Source: Synergistaceae bacterium (GTDB lineage: Bacteria > Synergistota > Synergistia > Synergistales > Aminobacteriaceae). Taken from it: 64,000 bases of DNA. Both the position numbers and the translations under genes were made by a program. A model generated the notes under the pieces. The model saw only the letters and a program-made list of their open reading frames with translations, was not told where the DNA came from and made no database searches. Of this stretch, positions 41,788 through 50,143 are shown piece after piece; position 1 is the stretch's first letter; the number at the start of each line of letters is the position of its first letter. The DNA lies in the NCBI GenBank assembly GCA_018436725.1, contig JAHDKT010000003.1, positions 19,630-83,629 of the forward strand, given 5' to 3'.

Positions 41788-43071
41788 TCAATAGGGCAGA
41801 AGCAGCGACGGCAGCCACAGCGAAAGCTGCGGAATAAAGGTCAGCAGCAGCAGCATCAGGATAAGAGTGGGCAAAAACGGAGCGACGCCCCGTACGACAT
41901 CCTCCACGCGTTGTTTCGTGATGTCCGAAAGAATGAAAAGACCGATACCCACGGGAGGCGTCGCGATGCCTATGGTCAGGGCGAAGGCCATAAGAACCCC
42001 CAATTGAACAGGATCGACGCCGACGCGCTGCATCAGCGGCACGAGGATCGGCGTGAGCAGAATCATGATGCTCGCCGCGGATGTAATGGTGCCGAGGAGA
42101 AGAAGCAGTATGTTGACGAGAACAAGGATGATCCATTTGTTCTGCGTCAGACCGAGGACGAATTCCGCCATGATCACCGGCGTTCTTTCCAACGTGAGGA
42201 TATACGACATCGTAGAGGCTATCCCGAAAAGAATCAGACTGTTCGCGGCGGTGAACATGGAAGAGACGATCACGGTCCAAAGATTTTTCATGGTGAGCGT
42301 GCGGTAGCACACTCCCAGGACCAGAGAGTACAGCACGGCGACGACTCCGGCTTCGGTCGGGCTGACATACCCCGATGTCATGCCGTAGAGGATGATAACG
42401 GGAGCCAGCAGCGCCCAGACCGCCGTCTTGAAAATCCCCAGCCGCCGCTTCATCGGCATTCGTTCCTCGCGGGGGAATTTAGCGGGAAGCCTGTGCGCAA
42501 TCCGTGCGCTCGTGAGCATAAGTCCCAGTCCGATAATGACGCCGGGGATTATGCCGGCAAGGAAAAGCTTTGCGATGGAGACGTTCGCCATGACGCCGTA
42601 CAGAATGAACGAGACGCTGGGCGGTATGATGGGGCCGATCATGGATGAAGCCAGCGTGATTCCGGTGCTGTATTTCAAATCATACCCCGAATCGGTCATC
42701 GATTTGATCTCGATGGGCCCGAGCGCGGCGCAGTCGGCCGCGGCCGATCCAGATATCCCGGCGAAGATCATCGAGCAGAGGACGTTGACGTGAGCGAGTC
42801 CGCCTTTCCAATGGCCGACGCAGGCGCGCGCGAAGGCGAAAATCCGCTCCGCGATGCCGCAGCTGTTCATGATGTTGCCGGCCATGATGAAGAAGAAGAT
42901 GGAGAGAAGGCTCCACGTCATGGAACCGTCGACGATTCCCTGGGCGAGTATATAGACCGGAAATCCTCCAAGCCAGCATCCCACGAGCACCGCGATTCCC
43001 ATAGCCAGAGGAATCGGCATCTTGAAGAAAAGAAGGACGATGAGCGTTCCGAGCAATCCTATAGAAACCAT
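41788..43071 (-). CDS. dctM: TRAP transporter large membrane subunit (DctM)
   Basis: The 427-residue protein has about twelve membrane helices and DctM marks: FFFIMAGNIMNSCGIAERI, MIFAGISGSAAADCAALG about residue 100, and PPSVSFILYGV. It carries the substrate together with Na+ or H+. The ATG at 43071 overlaps the tail region of DctQ by a few bases' spacing (stop at 43074). The operon context suggests an N-acylated or amide-bearing carboxylate. Confidence 0.93.
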   Translation of the reverse strand: MVSIGLLGTLIVLLFFKMPIPLAMGIAVLVGCWLGGFPVYILAQGIVDGSMTWSLLSIFFFIMAGNIMNSCGIAERIFAFARACVGHWKGGLAHVNVLCSMIFAGISGSAAADCAALGPIEIKSMTDSGYDLKYSTGITLASSMIGPIIPPSVSFILYGVMANVSIAKLFLAGIIPGVIIGLGLMLTSARIAHRLPAKFPREERMPMKRRLGIFKTAVWALLAPVIILYGMTSGYVSPTEAGVVAVLYSLVLGVCYRTLTMKNLWTVIVSSMFTAANSLILFGIASTMSYILTLERTPVIMAEFVLGLTQNKWIILVLVNILLLLLGTITSAASIMILLTPILVPLMQRVGVDPVQLGVLMAFALTIGIATPPVGIGLFILSDITKQRVEDVVRGVAPFLPTLILMLLLLTFIPQLSLWLPSLLLPY

Positions 43072-43073
43072 GA

Positions 43074-43583
43074 TCACACCACTTTCCGGATATCCGGCTT
43101 CTCGACTCCGGAGAAGCGGAAGGCAGCGATCAGTTTTTCCGTCATTCTCCAGAGGATGCACAATCCCAGCAGATAGAGGGGCCACGTGTTGACTTCAAGG
43201 GGAAACGGAAGATATTGTTCGGGCTTGCCGAGGCTCACCAGCCCCCTATAATCGAGGTTGGCGTAAATCAGAATCGCTCCGAACACCGCCCCGAGAAACG
43301 CCATGATCCGTGAAATCCAAAGAGCCGGAAACTTCGGAAGGCAGTCCACGAAAAAACTCACTTCCACCTCTTCGCCCTTCAGAAAAACGATCGCCGCTCC
43401 GGGGATGATGGAGTACAACCCCAGGAAGAGGAGCACTTCCACGGTCCACGCCACGGGGCGCCCGAATGCCCTGGAAACTATCTGGAGCGTCGCGACGACG
43501 ATCATAAGAAATCCGTTGATACCCAGGAGAACAGAGAAACAGCCTATGAGACCCCGTTTTATGAGCGCGAGATAGTTGCGCAT
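43074..43583 (-). CDS. dctQ: TRAP transporter small membrane subunit (DctQ)
   Basis: The 169-residue protein has four membrane helices, the DctQ topology, and a GRPVAWTVEVLLFLGLYSIIPGAA segment corresponding to the family's W-x-E motif. It joins DctM into the carrier. The binding-protein gene ends about 80 bases upstream, with a hairpin in between. Confidence 0.9.
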   Translation of the reverse strand: MRNYLALIKRGLIGCFSVLLGINGFLMIVVATLQIVSRAFGRPVAWTVEVLLFLGLYSIIPGAAIVFLKGEEVEVSFFVDCLPKFPALWISRIMAFLGAVFGAILIYANLDYRGLVSLGKPEQYLPFPLEVNTWPLYLLGLCILWRMTEKLIAAFRFSGVEKPDIRKVV

Positions 43584-43601
43584 TTTTTCACCTCTTTGTA
43601 A

Positions 43602-43630
43602 GCAGGGGAACTCTCAAGCGAGTCCCCTGC
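43602..43630 (-). terminator. Hairpin between dctP and dctQ (first TRAP operon)
   Basis: GCAGGGGAACTC (43602-43613) and GAGTCCCCTGC (43620-43630) pair over 11 positions with one bulge. No T-run follows, so it may stabilise the upstream mRNA or only attenuate. Confidence 0.5.
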
Positions 43631-43663
43631 ATGGTGTCCCGTTCCGCTTCGGAGAAGAATCGG

Positions 43664-44671
43664 TTATCTTACCGCGTCCTGCGCTTTTTTAACGAATCCG
43701 GCGGGAATAACCCCCTGTTGTTCCAGATCGGCGACAAGTCCGCTCATTTTTTCCTGCCACGGTTTAAGATCTATTTCGATCATTTCGACGCCGTACTTGT
43801 CTTTCATCTCCCGCACGAGTTTTTCACCGCTCTCCAGCGCCATTCGGGTGCAGATCTCCCCGCCCTGGCGGAGTCCCTCGTGAATAATCTCCCTCTGCTC
43901 CGGAGTAAGGCTCTGATAACGCCTTTCGTTCATGACGACCGCCACTTGCTGAGCGTACTCATGGGTCACGGTGAGATACGGCGCGACCTCGCAAAATTTC
44001 TGGTACAGGGCGTCCGTCACAGGGCACGTCACGGCGTCCACAGTCCCCTGTTTCAGAGCGAGATACGTCTCGGAATACGGAATAACCGTAACCGCCGCTC
44101 CGAGAAATTCCCACGATTTGACGGAGAGCGGGGCCGAGGCCATTCTCAACTTGAGCCCCTTCACATCGTCGAGACTCCTGACGGGGTGTTTGGAAGCGAG
44201 GACGCGGTAAGGCCCTCGAAGCCAGTTCTTGTCTCTGCTCACTATTCGCAAGCCCGCTTTCTCGATCAGACGCTTTTCCAACTCCTGCTGCACATCGCTC
44301 AGAAGGTACTTTCGAAACTGCTCGTTGCTCTCGAACACATAAGGGATGCCGCCTCCGACAACCCGGAACTCCGGAACGTACGGGTCGTAAAAGGAATAGC
44401 CTTCGGCGTAGAAGTCCTGCAGACCGTTGATCATGTTCTCTATCTGCTTCTTCGAGTCGCCGAGGGCCTCCGCGTAGAAAATATCGATAACGATCTCGCC
44501 CTTCGTCTGTTCTTTTACATAGTCGGCGAAATGGCGCAACGCGACCGATTCATGATGCGACTCCGTCATCTTCATGCCGAGCTTCATTCGTACGACCGCC
44601 TCGGAGGCGCCGGAAAAAGCGCCGCACAGGAACAGAACCGCCATTGCTGTACACAAAAATCTTTTCACCAC
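43664..44671 (-). CDS. dctP: TRAP transporter substrate-binding protein (DctP), copy 1
   Basis: The 335-residue protein has a signal peptide (about 1-25) and the DctP fold: VALRHFADYVKEQTKGEIVIDIFYAEALGDSKKQIENM, LKLRMASAPLSVKSW (the Arg that binds the carboxylate) and LALKQGTVDAVTCPVTDAL. It begins with GTG, preceded by AGGGAG. It is closely similar along its entire length to the DctP 36 bases upstream, so the pair arose by tandem duplication. Both seem intact, so they may serve the single DctQM pair with different ligands. Confidence 0.9.
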   Translation of the reverse strand: MVKRFLCTAMAVLFLCGAFSGASEAVVRMKLGMKMTESHHESVALRHFADYVKEQTKGEIVIDIFYAEALGDSKKQIENMINGLQDFYAEGYSFYDPYVPEFRVVGGGIPYVFESNEQFRKYLLSDVQQELEKRLIEKAGLRIVSRDKNWLRGPYRVLASKHPVRSLDDVKGLKLRMASAPLSVKSWEFLGAAVTVIPYSETYLALKQGTVDAVTCPVTDALYQKFCEVAPYLTVTHEYAQQVAVVMNERRYQSLTPEQREIIHEGLRQGGEICTRMALESGEKLVREMKDKYGVEMIEIDLKPWQEKMSGLVADLEQQGVIPAGFVKKAQDAVR

Positions 44672-44706
44672 GATGCAACACTCCCTTCAGGTTGTGATCC
44701 CGTCTC

Positions 44707-45711
44707 TTATCGCAACGCTTTGATCTTCTCTACGTAGCCGGCCGGGATGTAGTTCTCCTTTTCCAGTTGGGCGATGAACTCCGCCATCTTCTCTCTCCAC
44801 GGGTCCAGATCGATTTCGAGCATGGTGACGCCGTATTTTTCGACCATCTCCTTGACAAGGATCTCTCCGTTTTCAATGGCCATCTTCGTGCACATGTCGC
44901 CGGCTTCCCGGAGAGTTTCGAAAAGTATATCCTGTTGCTCCTTCGTCAGGCTCTGAAAACGCCGCTCGTTCATCACGATCGCGACCTGCTGAGGGTATTC
45001 GTGAGAAATCGTAAGAAACGGAGCGACTTCGCAGAACTTCTGAAAGAGAGCGTCGGTGACGGGGCAGGTCACGGCGTCGACCGTCCCCTGCTTCAGCGCG
45101 AGATATGTTTCGGAATACGGAATGACCGTGACGGCGCAACCAAGAGTTTCCCATGCCCGAACACTTGTCGGATTGGACGGCTGTCTGATTTTGAGCCCTT
45201 TGAGGTCGTCCAGAGTTTCGATGGACGTCTTCGCCGCGACTACGCGATAGGGCCCCCTCAGCCAGTTCTTGTCGCGATTGACGATGCGAAGCCCCGCCTT
45301 TTCGAGAAGTTTCCTTTCGATCTCCTGCTGCATGTCGCTGAGGAGATACTTGCGGTAGTGATCGTTGTCGCGAAAGATATAGGGAACGGCGCTCACATTG
45401 ATCTCCGGGACATACGGCGCGTAGAACCCGTATCCGTCGGCGTAAAAATCCTGCATTCCGTGGATCATGTTCTCGATCTGTTTCTTCGCGTCTCCCAGGA
45501 CTTCTCCGAAATAGAGGTCGATGACGATTTCGCCGTTCGTACGCTCTTTCACCTTCTCCGCAAAGTACTTCAAGGCAATGCTTTCCTGATGCGATTCAAC
45601 CTGTTTCGACCCAAGTTTCATCCGAATCGCCGCTTCGGAACTCTCCGCAAATCCTCCGAACACAAACATCAGCGCGAGAAGCAAAAGACACGTCCGTTTC
45701 AGCACACCCAT
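44707..45711 (-). CDS. dctP: TRAP transporter substrate-binding protein (DctP), copy 2
   Basis: The 334-residue protein has a signal peptide (about 1-27) and the same DctP landmarks as copy 1, with LKIRQPSNPTSVRAW at the ligand arginine, a point where the two differ. The start is uncertain: the ATG at 45711 is only three bases from AGGAGG, while the GTG at 45705 is nine bases away. The RraA-like gene ends about 28 bases upstream. Confidence 0.88.
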   Translation of the reverse strand: MGVLKRTCLLLLALMFVFGGFAESSEAAIRMKLGSKQVESHQESIALKYFAEKVKERTNGEIVIDLYFGEVLGDAKKQIENMIHGMQDFYADGYGFYAPYVPEINVSAVPYIFRDNDHYRKYLLSDMQQEIERKLLEKAGLRIVNRDKNWLRGPYRVVAAKTSIETLDDLKGLKIRQPSNPTSVRAWETLGCAVTVIPYSETYLALKQGTVDAVTCPVTDALFQKFCEVAPFLTISHEYPQQVAIVMNERRFQSLTKEQQDILFETLREAGDMCTKMAIENGEILVKEMVEKYGVTMLEIDLDPWREKMAEFIAQLEKENYIPAGYVEKIKALR

Positions 45712-45738
45712 CGCCCTCCTTTGTTTTTTCGGCATCGA

Positions 45739-46401
45739 TTACTGCCCGAGTTTTGCTTGTATAAGTTCATTCGCCTTGGATATGTCGGCGAGTTTTTTTC
45801 CCGAGCGCATCATTGCCTGCTTGTCCGGCTCCGTCGCCTGACGCTCGAGAGCTGCCCGAAGAATGCTCTCCGCCTCCTCCGGGGGAAGCGCGACGAACCC
45901 GTTCTCGTCGGCGACGATGATGTCTCCCGGGTTGACGACCGCTCCGCCGCAATTCACCGTGGTGTTCAGTTCCCCGTCGTTCCCCAGAACACGGGTTGTG
46001 ATGGCAGAGAGGCGGCGGTAGAAGACGAGCAATCCCATTTCTCGAATCTCCTGAATGTCCGTGGCCGCTCCGTCGAGAATAACCGCCTCCACCCCCGTCA
46101 ATTTCATCGCGTAGGCGACCATGCCCCCAAGGCAGGCGTAGTTCAGCTCTCCGGCGCGATCTATAACAAGGATATCCCCCTTGCCTATAAATTCCGGTGC
46201 TTTATGACAAAGCGTTGAATCCATGGAAGGAATTCGCAGCGTCACAGCCCGCCCGATCGCTTTGGCTCCGGGAATGGACGTTTTGAATTCCGCGCAGGAA
46301 AAACCGAAATGGCGCGTATGCCCGATAGTGGCAGGATCTACGGCGGCATACTTTTGAAGAACCTCGTTGGAAAGCGTCCTTACCGATTCATTGATAATCA
46401 C
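45739..46401 (-). CDS. RraA-like/HMG-aldolase-family protein
   Basis: The 220-residue protein has the RraA fold motifs GDILVIDRAGELNYACLGGMVAYAMKLTGVEAVILDGAATDI (about 75-115), containing the G-x-G and D-G pattern of that family, and NPGDIIVADENGFVALP near 160. Members are either RNase E regulators or divalent-metal aldolases/oxaloacetate decarboxylases. No RNase E context is seen here, and it lies in a catabolic operon, so a retro-aldol or decarboxylase role on a 4-carboxy-4-hydroxy-2-oxo acid is more likely. GTG start, with GAGGAG seven bases upstream. Confidence 0.82.
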   Translation of the reverse strand: MIINESVRTLSNEVLQKYAAVDPATIGHTRHFGFSCAEFKTSIPGAKAIGRAVTLRIPSMDSTLCHKAPEFIGKGDILVIDRAGELNYACLGGMVAYAMKLTGVEAVILDGAATDIQEIREMGLLVFYRRLSAITTRVLGNDGELNTTVNCGGAVVNPGDIIVADENGFVALPPEEAESILRAALERQATEPDKQAMMRSGKKLADISKANELIQAKLGQ

Positions 46402-46443
46402 AATATTGCTCCTCTCCGATTTGAGATTGAAATTTCATCGATT

Positions 46444-47622
46444 CTACTCGCGCGCGAGAAAATCCATCGCGAAACGACACAGGACGGCGACTCCCGTTTT
46501 GAAGGACGATTCGTCCGGGTCGAACGCCGCGGAGTGAAGAGGGCGCATGAGTTCCCCCTGTCTTGCGACGCCTATGCGAAAGAAAAAACCCGGGACGCGT
46601 TCTAGATAGTACGCGAAATCTTCGCTGCCCATCGAAGGGGCGACAAGGTGAACAACGCGATCCGCTCCGAGGAGTTCCTTCGCCGAGTTCTCGAAGAGCG
46701 CGAGCAGCTCCGTAGACGAAGCGAGCGGCGGAACGCCGCGGGATATCGTCACCGAGGCCTCTCCGCGCATTCCCTGAGCGGCGCTCGACGCAAAGCGTTC
46801 CAGTGCGGCGGCCATGCGCTCCCGAGTTTCCGGCAGAAGCGTCCTTATGGATCCTTCGAGAAGTACTTTATCCGGTATGATGTTCCCTACCGTTCCCCCC
46901 GAGATCTTGCCGAAGGAGAGAACGGCGGAATCCGCAGGAGCGATCTCGCGCGACACGATCGCTTGGACGTTGACAAGAAATTGCCCCGCCATAAGGAGGG
47001 GATCGACGCATTCATGCGGGTGCGCCGCATGCCCCTGCGAACCTCTGAACTCTATCTTGACCGAGTCGGCGGCAGCCATGGAGGCGCCGTAGCGCAGACC
47101 CACTGTTCCAGCGGGAAGGGCGGGCCACAGATGAAGACCCGCGATGCAATCGACTTCCGGCGAATCCAGTACCCCTCCCCGTATCATCAGCTTCGCGCCG
47201 GTAAGATTTTCTTCCGCCGGTTGGAATACGAGGCGCACATTCCCTGAGAATTTCTCTTTTAGAGAATGCAAAATCTGCGCGACGCCGAGCAAAATAGCGG
47301 TGTGCGCATCATGACCGCAGAGATGAGCCGCTTCAGGGTTTTTCGAAGAAAACGGCAGTCCCGTCTTCTCTTCTCCTGGAAGCGCATCCATGTCGGCTCG
47401 AAGAGCGAGCGTTTTTCCGGCGCAGCCGCCCCGAATAAGCGCCGCCACGCCCGTCTCTCCGACAATATCCACTTCGCCTACGCCGAAGCTCTTCAATACG
47501 TTCGAGACAAATTTCGCCGTTTCTTTCTCCCGTCCGCTCAATTCCGGATTCCGATGCAGATGCCGTCTCCACTCGATAACGTTTTGTTCATGCTCCACAG
47601 CCAGTTGCAGAAAATCCACCAC
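46444..47622 (-). CDS. M20-family amidohydrolase (hippurate hydrolase-like)
   Basis: The 392-residue enzyme is M20D-like: RRHLHRNPELSGRE near the start, LRADMDALP about 75, HLCGHDAHTA (about 98-107) and QPAEENLTGAK (about 132) give zinc ligands and catalytic Glu; the last His lies in PSMGSEDFAYYLERVPG. Family members hydrolyse N-acyl amino acids such as hippurate. The start is debated: GTG at 47622 with GGGAG seven bases upstream suits the family N-terminus, but the GTG at 47619 and a TTG at 47655 are possible. It follows the GntR gene closely. Confidence 0.85.
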   Translation of the reverse strand: MVDFLQLAVEHEQNVIEWRRHLHRNPELSGREKETAKFVSNVLKSFGVGEVDIVGETGVAALIRGGCAGKTLALRADMDALPGEEKTGLPFSSKNPEAAHLCGHDAHTAILLGVAQILHSLKEKFSGNVRLVFQPAEENLTGAKLMIRGGVLDSPEVDCIAGLHLWPALPAGTVGLRYGASMAAADSVKIEFRGSQGHAAHPHECVDPLLMAGQFLVNVQAIVSREIAPADSAVLSFGKISGGTVGNIIPDKVLLEGSIRTLLPETRERMAAALERFASSAAQGMRGEASVTISRGVPPLASSTELLALFENSAKELLGADRVVHLVAPSMGSEDFAYYLERVPGFFFRIGVARQGELMRPLHSAAFDPDESSFKTGVAVLCRFAMDFLARE

Positions 47623-47664
47623 GACCACGCTCCCGAAAGACAGATGATAAGACAACGAACTCCT

Positions 47665-48393
47665 TCAGCATGCGCCGTCCGTACCGTAGGACGAGCGATA
47701 GCAGCAAATGTCGGAACGACAGAAATACCGGCTGAAATGCACCATATTACCCGAATCGTCGTGATTGGTGCGTTCTATTTGCAGCACGGGGGAGCCAACG
47801 GCGATTTTCAAACAACGGGCGGTATCGTCGTCCGCTTTCACCGCCGTAATAAATTCCTTGGCGCTCTTTAAATTGATAGAAAAATACTTCTTGAGCACAT
47901 TGCTTATATTAAAAAAATCTCCAGCTTTTCTAAAGGTCTCCACGTTCATCGTATCGGGAAGGTATGCATGGATGGAAAAAACCGGGATATCCGTCCAAGA
48001 TCGCAGGCGGTGAATATGAATGACGTGACTATCGTCGCGCAAACGCAGAATCTGCTTTGTTTTTTCGTCGGGAAGGATGGTTTCGACCATGAGAGTCTTA
48101 CAGTAGAGTTCCTCGAAATGTTCTTCATAAAATTCTCGAAATCCGCCGAATACAAGCCAGCGGAGTTGCTCTGTCCTGTCGGCGACAAAAGTTCCCTTTC
48201 CCTGCCTGCGCACAATCAAAGCCTCTGTTTCGAGTTTGCCCATAGCTTGGCGCACCGGCGCTCTGCTTACTCCGTACATCCGCTCCAGATCGACCTCTTT
48301 CGGCAGCATATCACCCGGTTTCAATTCTCCGTCCATTATTTTATGCCGAATATCAGAATATATACTATAATAGAGTGGTGGATTTATTCCCAT
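47665..48393 (-). CDS. GntR-family (HutC/UTRA) regulator
   Basis: The 242-residue protein has an N-terminal winged helix (about 5-72; IRHKIMDGELKPGDMLPKEVDLERMYGVSRAPVRQAMGKLE is the GntR pattern spread over helices and wing) and a C-terminal UTRA ligand domain (from about 95). I use the ATG at 48393 behind GGGAG at eight bases. It heads the M20-RraA-TRAP-Nit-M20 operon, and an operator-like palindrome lies just downstream of its promoter, so autorepression relieved by the imported substrate is expected. Confidence 0.9.
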   Translation of the reverse strand: MGINPPLYYSIYSDIRHKIMDGELKPGDMLPKEVDLERMYGVSRAPVRQAMGKLETEALIVRRQGKGTFVADRTEQLRWLVFGGFREFYEEHFEELYCKTLMVETILPDEKTKQILRLRDDSHVIHIHRLRSWTDIPVFSIHAYLPDTMNVETFRKAGDFFNISNVLKKYFSINLKSAKEFITAVKADDDTARCLKIAVGSPVLQIERTNHDDSGNMVHFSRYFCRSDICCYRSSYGTDGAC

Positions 48394-48426
48394 TGCCACG
48401 GCTCCCTCGTAGACTTTTCGCCATTT

Positions 48427-48488
48427 TTACGATAAGATAAACATCGTAATTTTTATAACATTATAATCTTAGAGGGCGTACGTGTCAA
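48427..48488 (-). promoter_or_regulatory. Strong sigma70 promoter with palindromic operator for the GntR operon
   Basis: On the minus strand TTGACA (48483-48488) and TATAAT (48460-48465) both match the consensus exactly with a 17-base spacer. Immediately downstream, TTACGAT (48427-48433) and ATCGTAA (48443-48449) form a 7-9-7 palindrome covering about +3 to +25. This is the expected place for an autorepressor site. Confidence 0.85.
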
Positions 48489-48544
48489 ATCTTTTTACAG
48501 TCTTTTTAAAATACGGATGCATCTTATAGGAGGAACGTGAAAAA

Positions 48545-49474
48545 ATGTCAATGCATTGGGCGGGGGTTCTCGCCGCGCTGGTTACCGGCGTTTCCTGGGG
48601 AGTAGTCAGTCCTCTCGGCCGTATCCTTGCTCTTCGGGGAGTCGATATGGCGACTGTCGTCGTTATACGGACGTTCCTGGTAGCGATCCTGCTTTTCCTT
48701 TGGCTTTTTCTAAAGAACCGGATTTCGCTTCGTATCTCCCTCCGGGACGGACTCGTCCTTCTGGCATACTCCATCCTCGTTATCCCGCTCACCGCGACGG
48801 GATTCATGTTTTCGCTGAAATACCTCACGGTGCCCGCGGCGCTCATCATTCACTACACCTTCCCCCTTGTCACGTTGCTTGGGGGGTTGTGGATAACCGG
48901 GGAACGACCGACGCCCCCGCAGTATCTGGCGGCGGTCCTCGTCATCGCGGGCGTGTGGATCGGGGTCTTCGCGTCCGGAACATCGAGCGGGAGTTTTTCT
49001 CTTCTCGGAGTCTTCTGGGGCGTGGTGGCCGTGATCGGCCTTTCCGGGCAGTTCCTGATGGGGAGGGTGCTCCTGTCGACGAAACGTTTTTCCAGCGCGC
49101 CGATGATCTTCTACGGGCATCTCTTCGGGGGCCTGATCCTGGCGGCGTTCAAGCACGCGTTCTCCGGGTGGGGCGATCTTGCGGCGATGAACGCCTTCGA
49201 CTGGGGCGCCATCGCGGTCATGGCGATCATCGGCAGCGTACTGGGGCACGGCGCGTACTGTCTCTCCCTCAGGTACGTCTCCGCCGCTACGGCAAGCCAT
49301 GTCTGCACAATGGAAATACCCTCCGGGATACTTCTCGCCGGAATCATGAGCAGCGAGATTCCGACGCTCCAGGAGATCAACGGAAGCCTGCTGATCATCC
49401 TCGCGATCTTTCTCGCGGCGCTGCCTGACGACTTCATTCGCCGGTTCCGGAGAGAGAACGTCGCCTTGAAATAA
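48545..49474 (+). CDS. EamA/DMT-family permease
   Basis: The 309-residue protein has ten membrane helices in two EamA repeats (about 5-140 and 150-290), with the short C-terminal charged tail usual for the drug/metabolite transporter family. These usually export amino acids or metabolites. Ribosome site AGGAGGAACGTGAAAAA. It diverges from the GntR operon and might export a by-product of it; no residue suggests a substrate. Confidence 0.88.
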   Translation: MSMHWAGVLAALVTGVSWGVVSPLGRILALRGVDMATVVVIRTFLVAILLFLWLFLKNRISLRISLRDGLVLLAYSILVIPLTATGFMFSLKYLTVPAALIIHYTFPLVTLLGGLWITGERPTPPQYLAAVLVIAGVWIGVFASGTSSGSFSLLGVFWGVVAVIGLSGQFLMGRVLLSTKRFSSAPMIFYGHLFGGLILAAFKHAFSGWGDLAAMNAFDWGAIAVMAIIGSVLGHGAYCLSLRYVSAATASHVCTMEIPSGILLAGIMSSEIPTLQEINGSLLIILAIFLAALPDDFIRRFRRENVALK

Positions 49475-49509
49475 CCTTTGCGGGCCTCTCGGCTCGCAAG
49501 GAAGCCGCA

Positions 49510-49540
49510 AGAGGGAGCGGCCCCGTGCCGCCCCCTTTTT
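49510..49540 (+). terminator. Terminator after the EamA gene
   Basis: AGGGAGCGGC (49512-49521) and GCCGCCCCCT (49527-49536) form a 10-position stem with one mismatch, followed by a run of five T's. Confidence 0.8.
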
Positions 49541-49564
49541 CGCGCGTGTTCAACGAAAACGCGC

Positions 49565-50143
49565 TCAGTCAAGATAGGCGATGCGCTTATTCTTCTCCTC
49601 GATGAACCGTTCCCTGAAGAGGTGCTCGATGAGCAGGTCGGCGTCCTCTTTGGAGACCTGCCCCTGGAAGAGCGTTTCGATGCTCGACGCCAGTGTCTTG
49701 CGAATCTTCGGGCGGCGGGTCTTGTCCTGTTTTTTTAGGATCTCCACCACCTTCGCGTACTTCTGCGCCAGCTCCGCGGCGAGAACGGGCTTCTCCTTGA
49801 TCTCCTCGAGCGTGATGATGCGCTTGACCCTCTGCCCGAACTTGGCGACGTGCTTGATCAGCGGATCGTACCCGGCGTCCTTGGAGAGGATGTAGTGGGT
49901 CACGGCGTTGTTCGTGTGATACTTCGCAAGATAATAGGCGATATGGAAATCCAACGCATTGCGCCCGACCCCGCTGATGCTGATCCACTCCACCCGTTCG
50001 CCGAGCGGCTGCATCCGGACGATGGTCTCCGTGGGGATCTTCTTCTGGTTCTCCCCGATGAAGATGAGGAATTTCGTCCCTTCGACATCCTCTATGTGGA
50101 CTCCCGGTAAGTTCTCGTAATCGATGTAGACGACTTTTCTCAT
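49565..50143 (-). CDS. PIN-like domain protein (PIN_7/NYN-like nuclease candidate)
   Basis: The 192-residue protein has the acidic motifs of PIN/NYN nucleases: VVYIDYENLPG at residues 4-14, GRNALDFHIAYYLA about 60-73 and LSKDAGYDPLIKH about 87-99, each offering an Asp to a metal site. A charged C-terminal region (about 130-192) is helical. PIN-like proteins cut RNA or act as toxins, but here no antitoxin is adjacent. It is translationally coupled to the alpha/beta hydrolase gene (ATGA at 50140-50143). Role unknown. Confidence 0.75.
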   Translation of the reverse strand: MRKVVYIDYENLPGVHIEDVEGTKFLIFIGENQKKIPTETIVRMQPLGERVEWISISGVGRNALDFHIAYYLAKYHTNNAVTHYILSKDAGYDPLIKHVAKFGQRVKRIITLEEIKEKPVLAAELAQKYAKVVEILKKQDKTRRPKIRKTLASSIETLFQGQVSKEDADLLIEHLFRERFIEEKNKRIAYLD

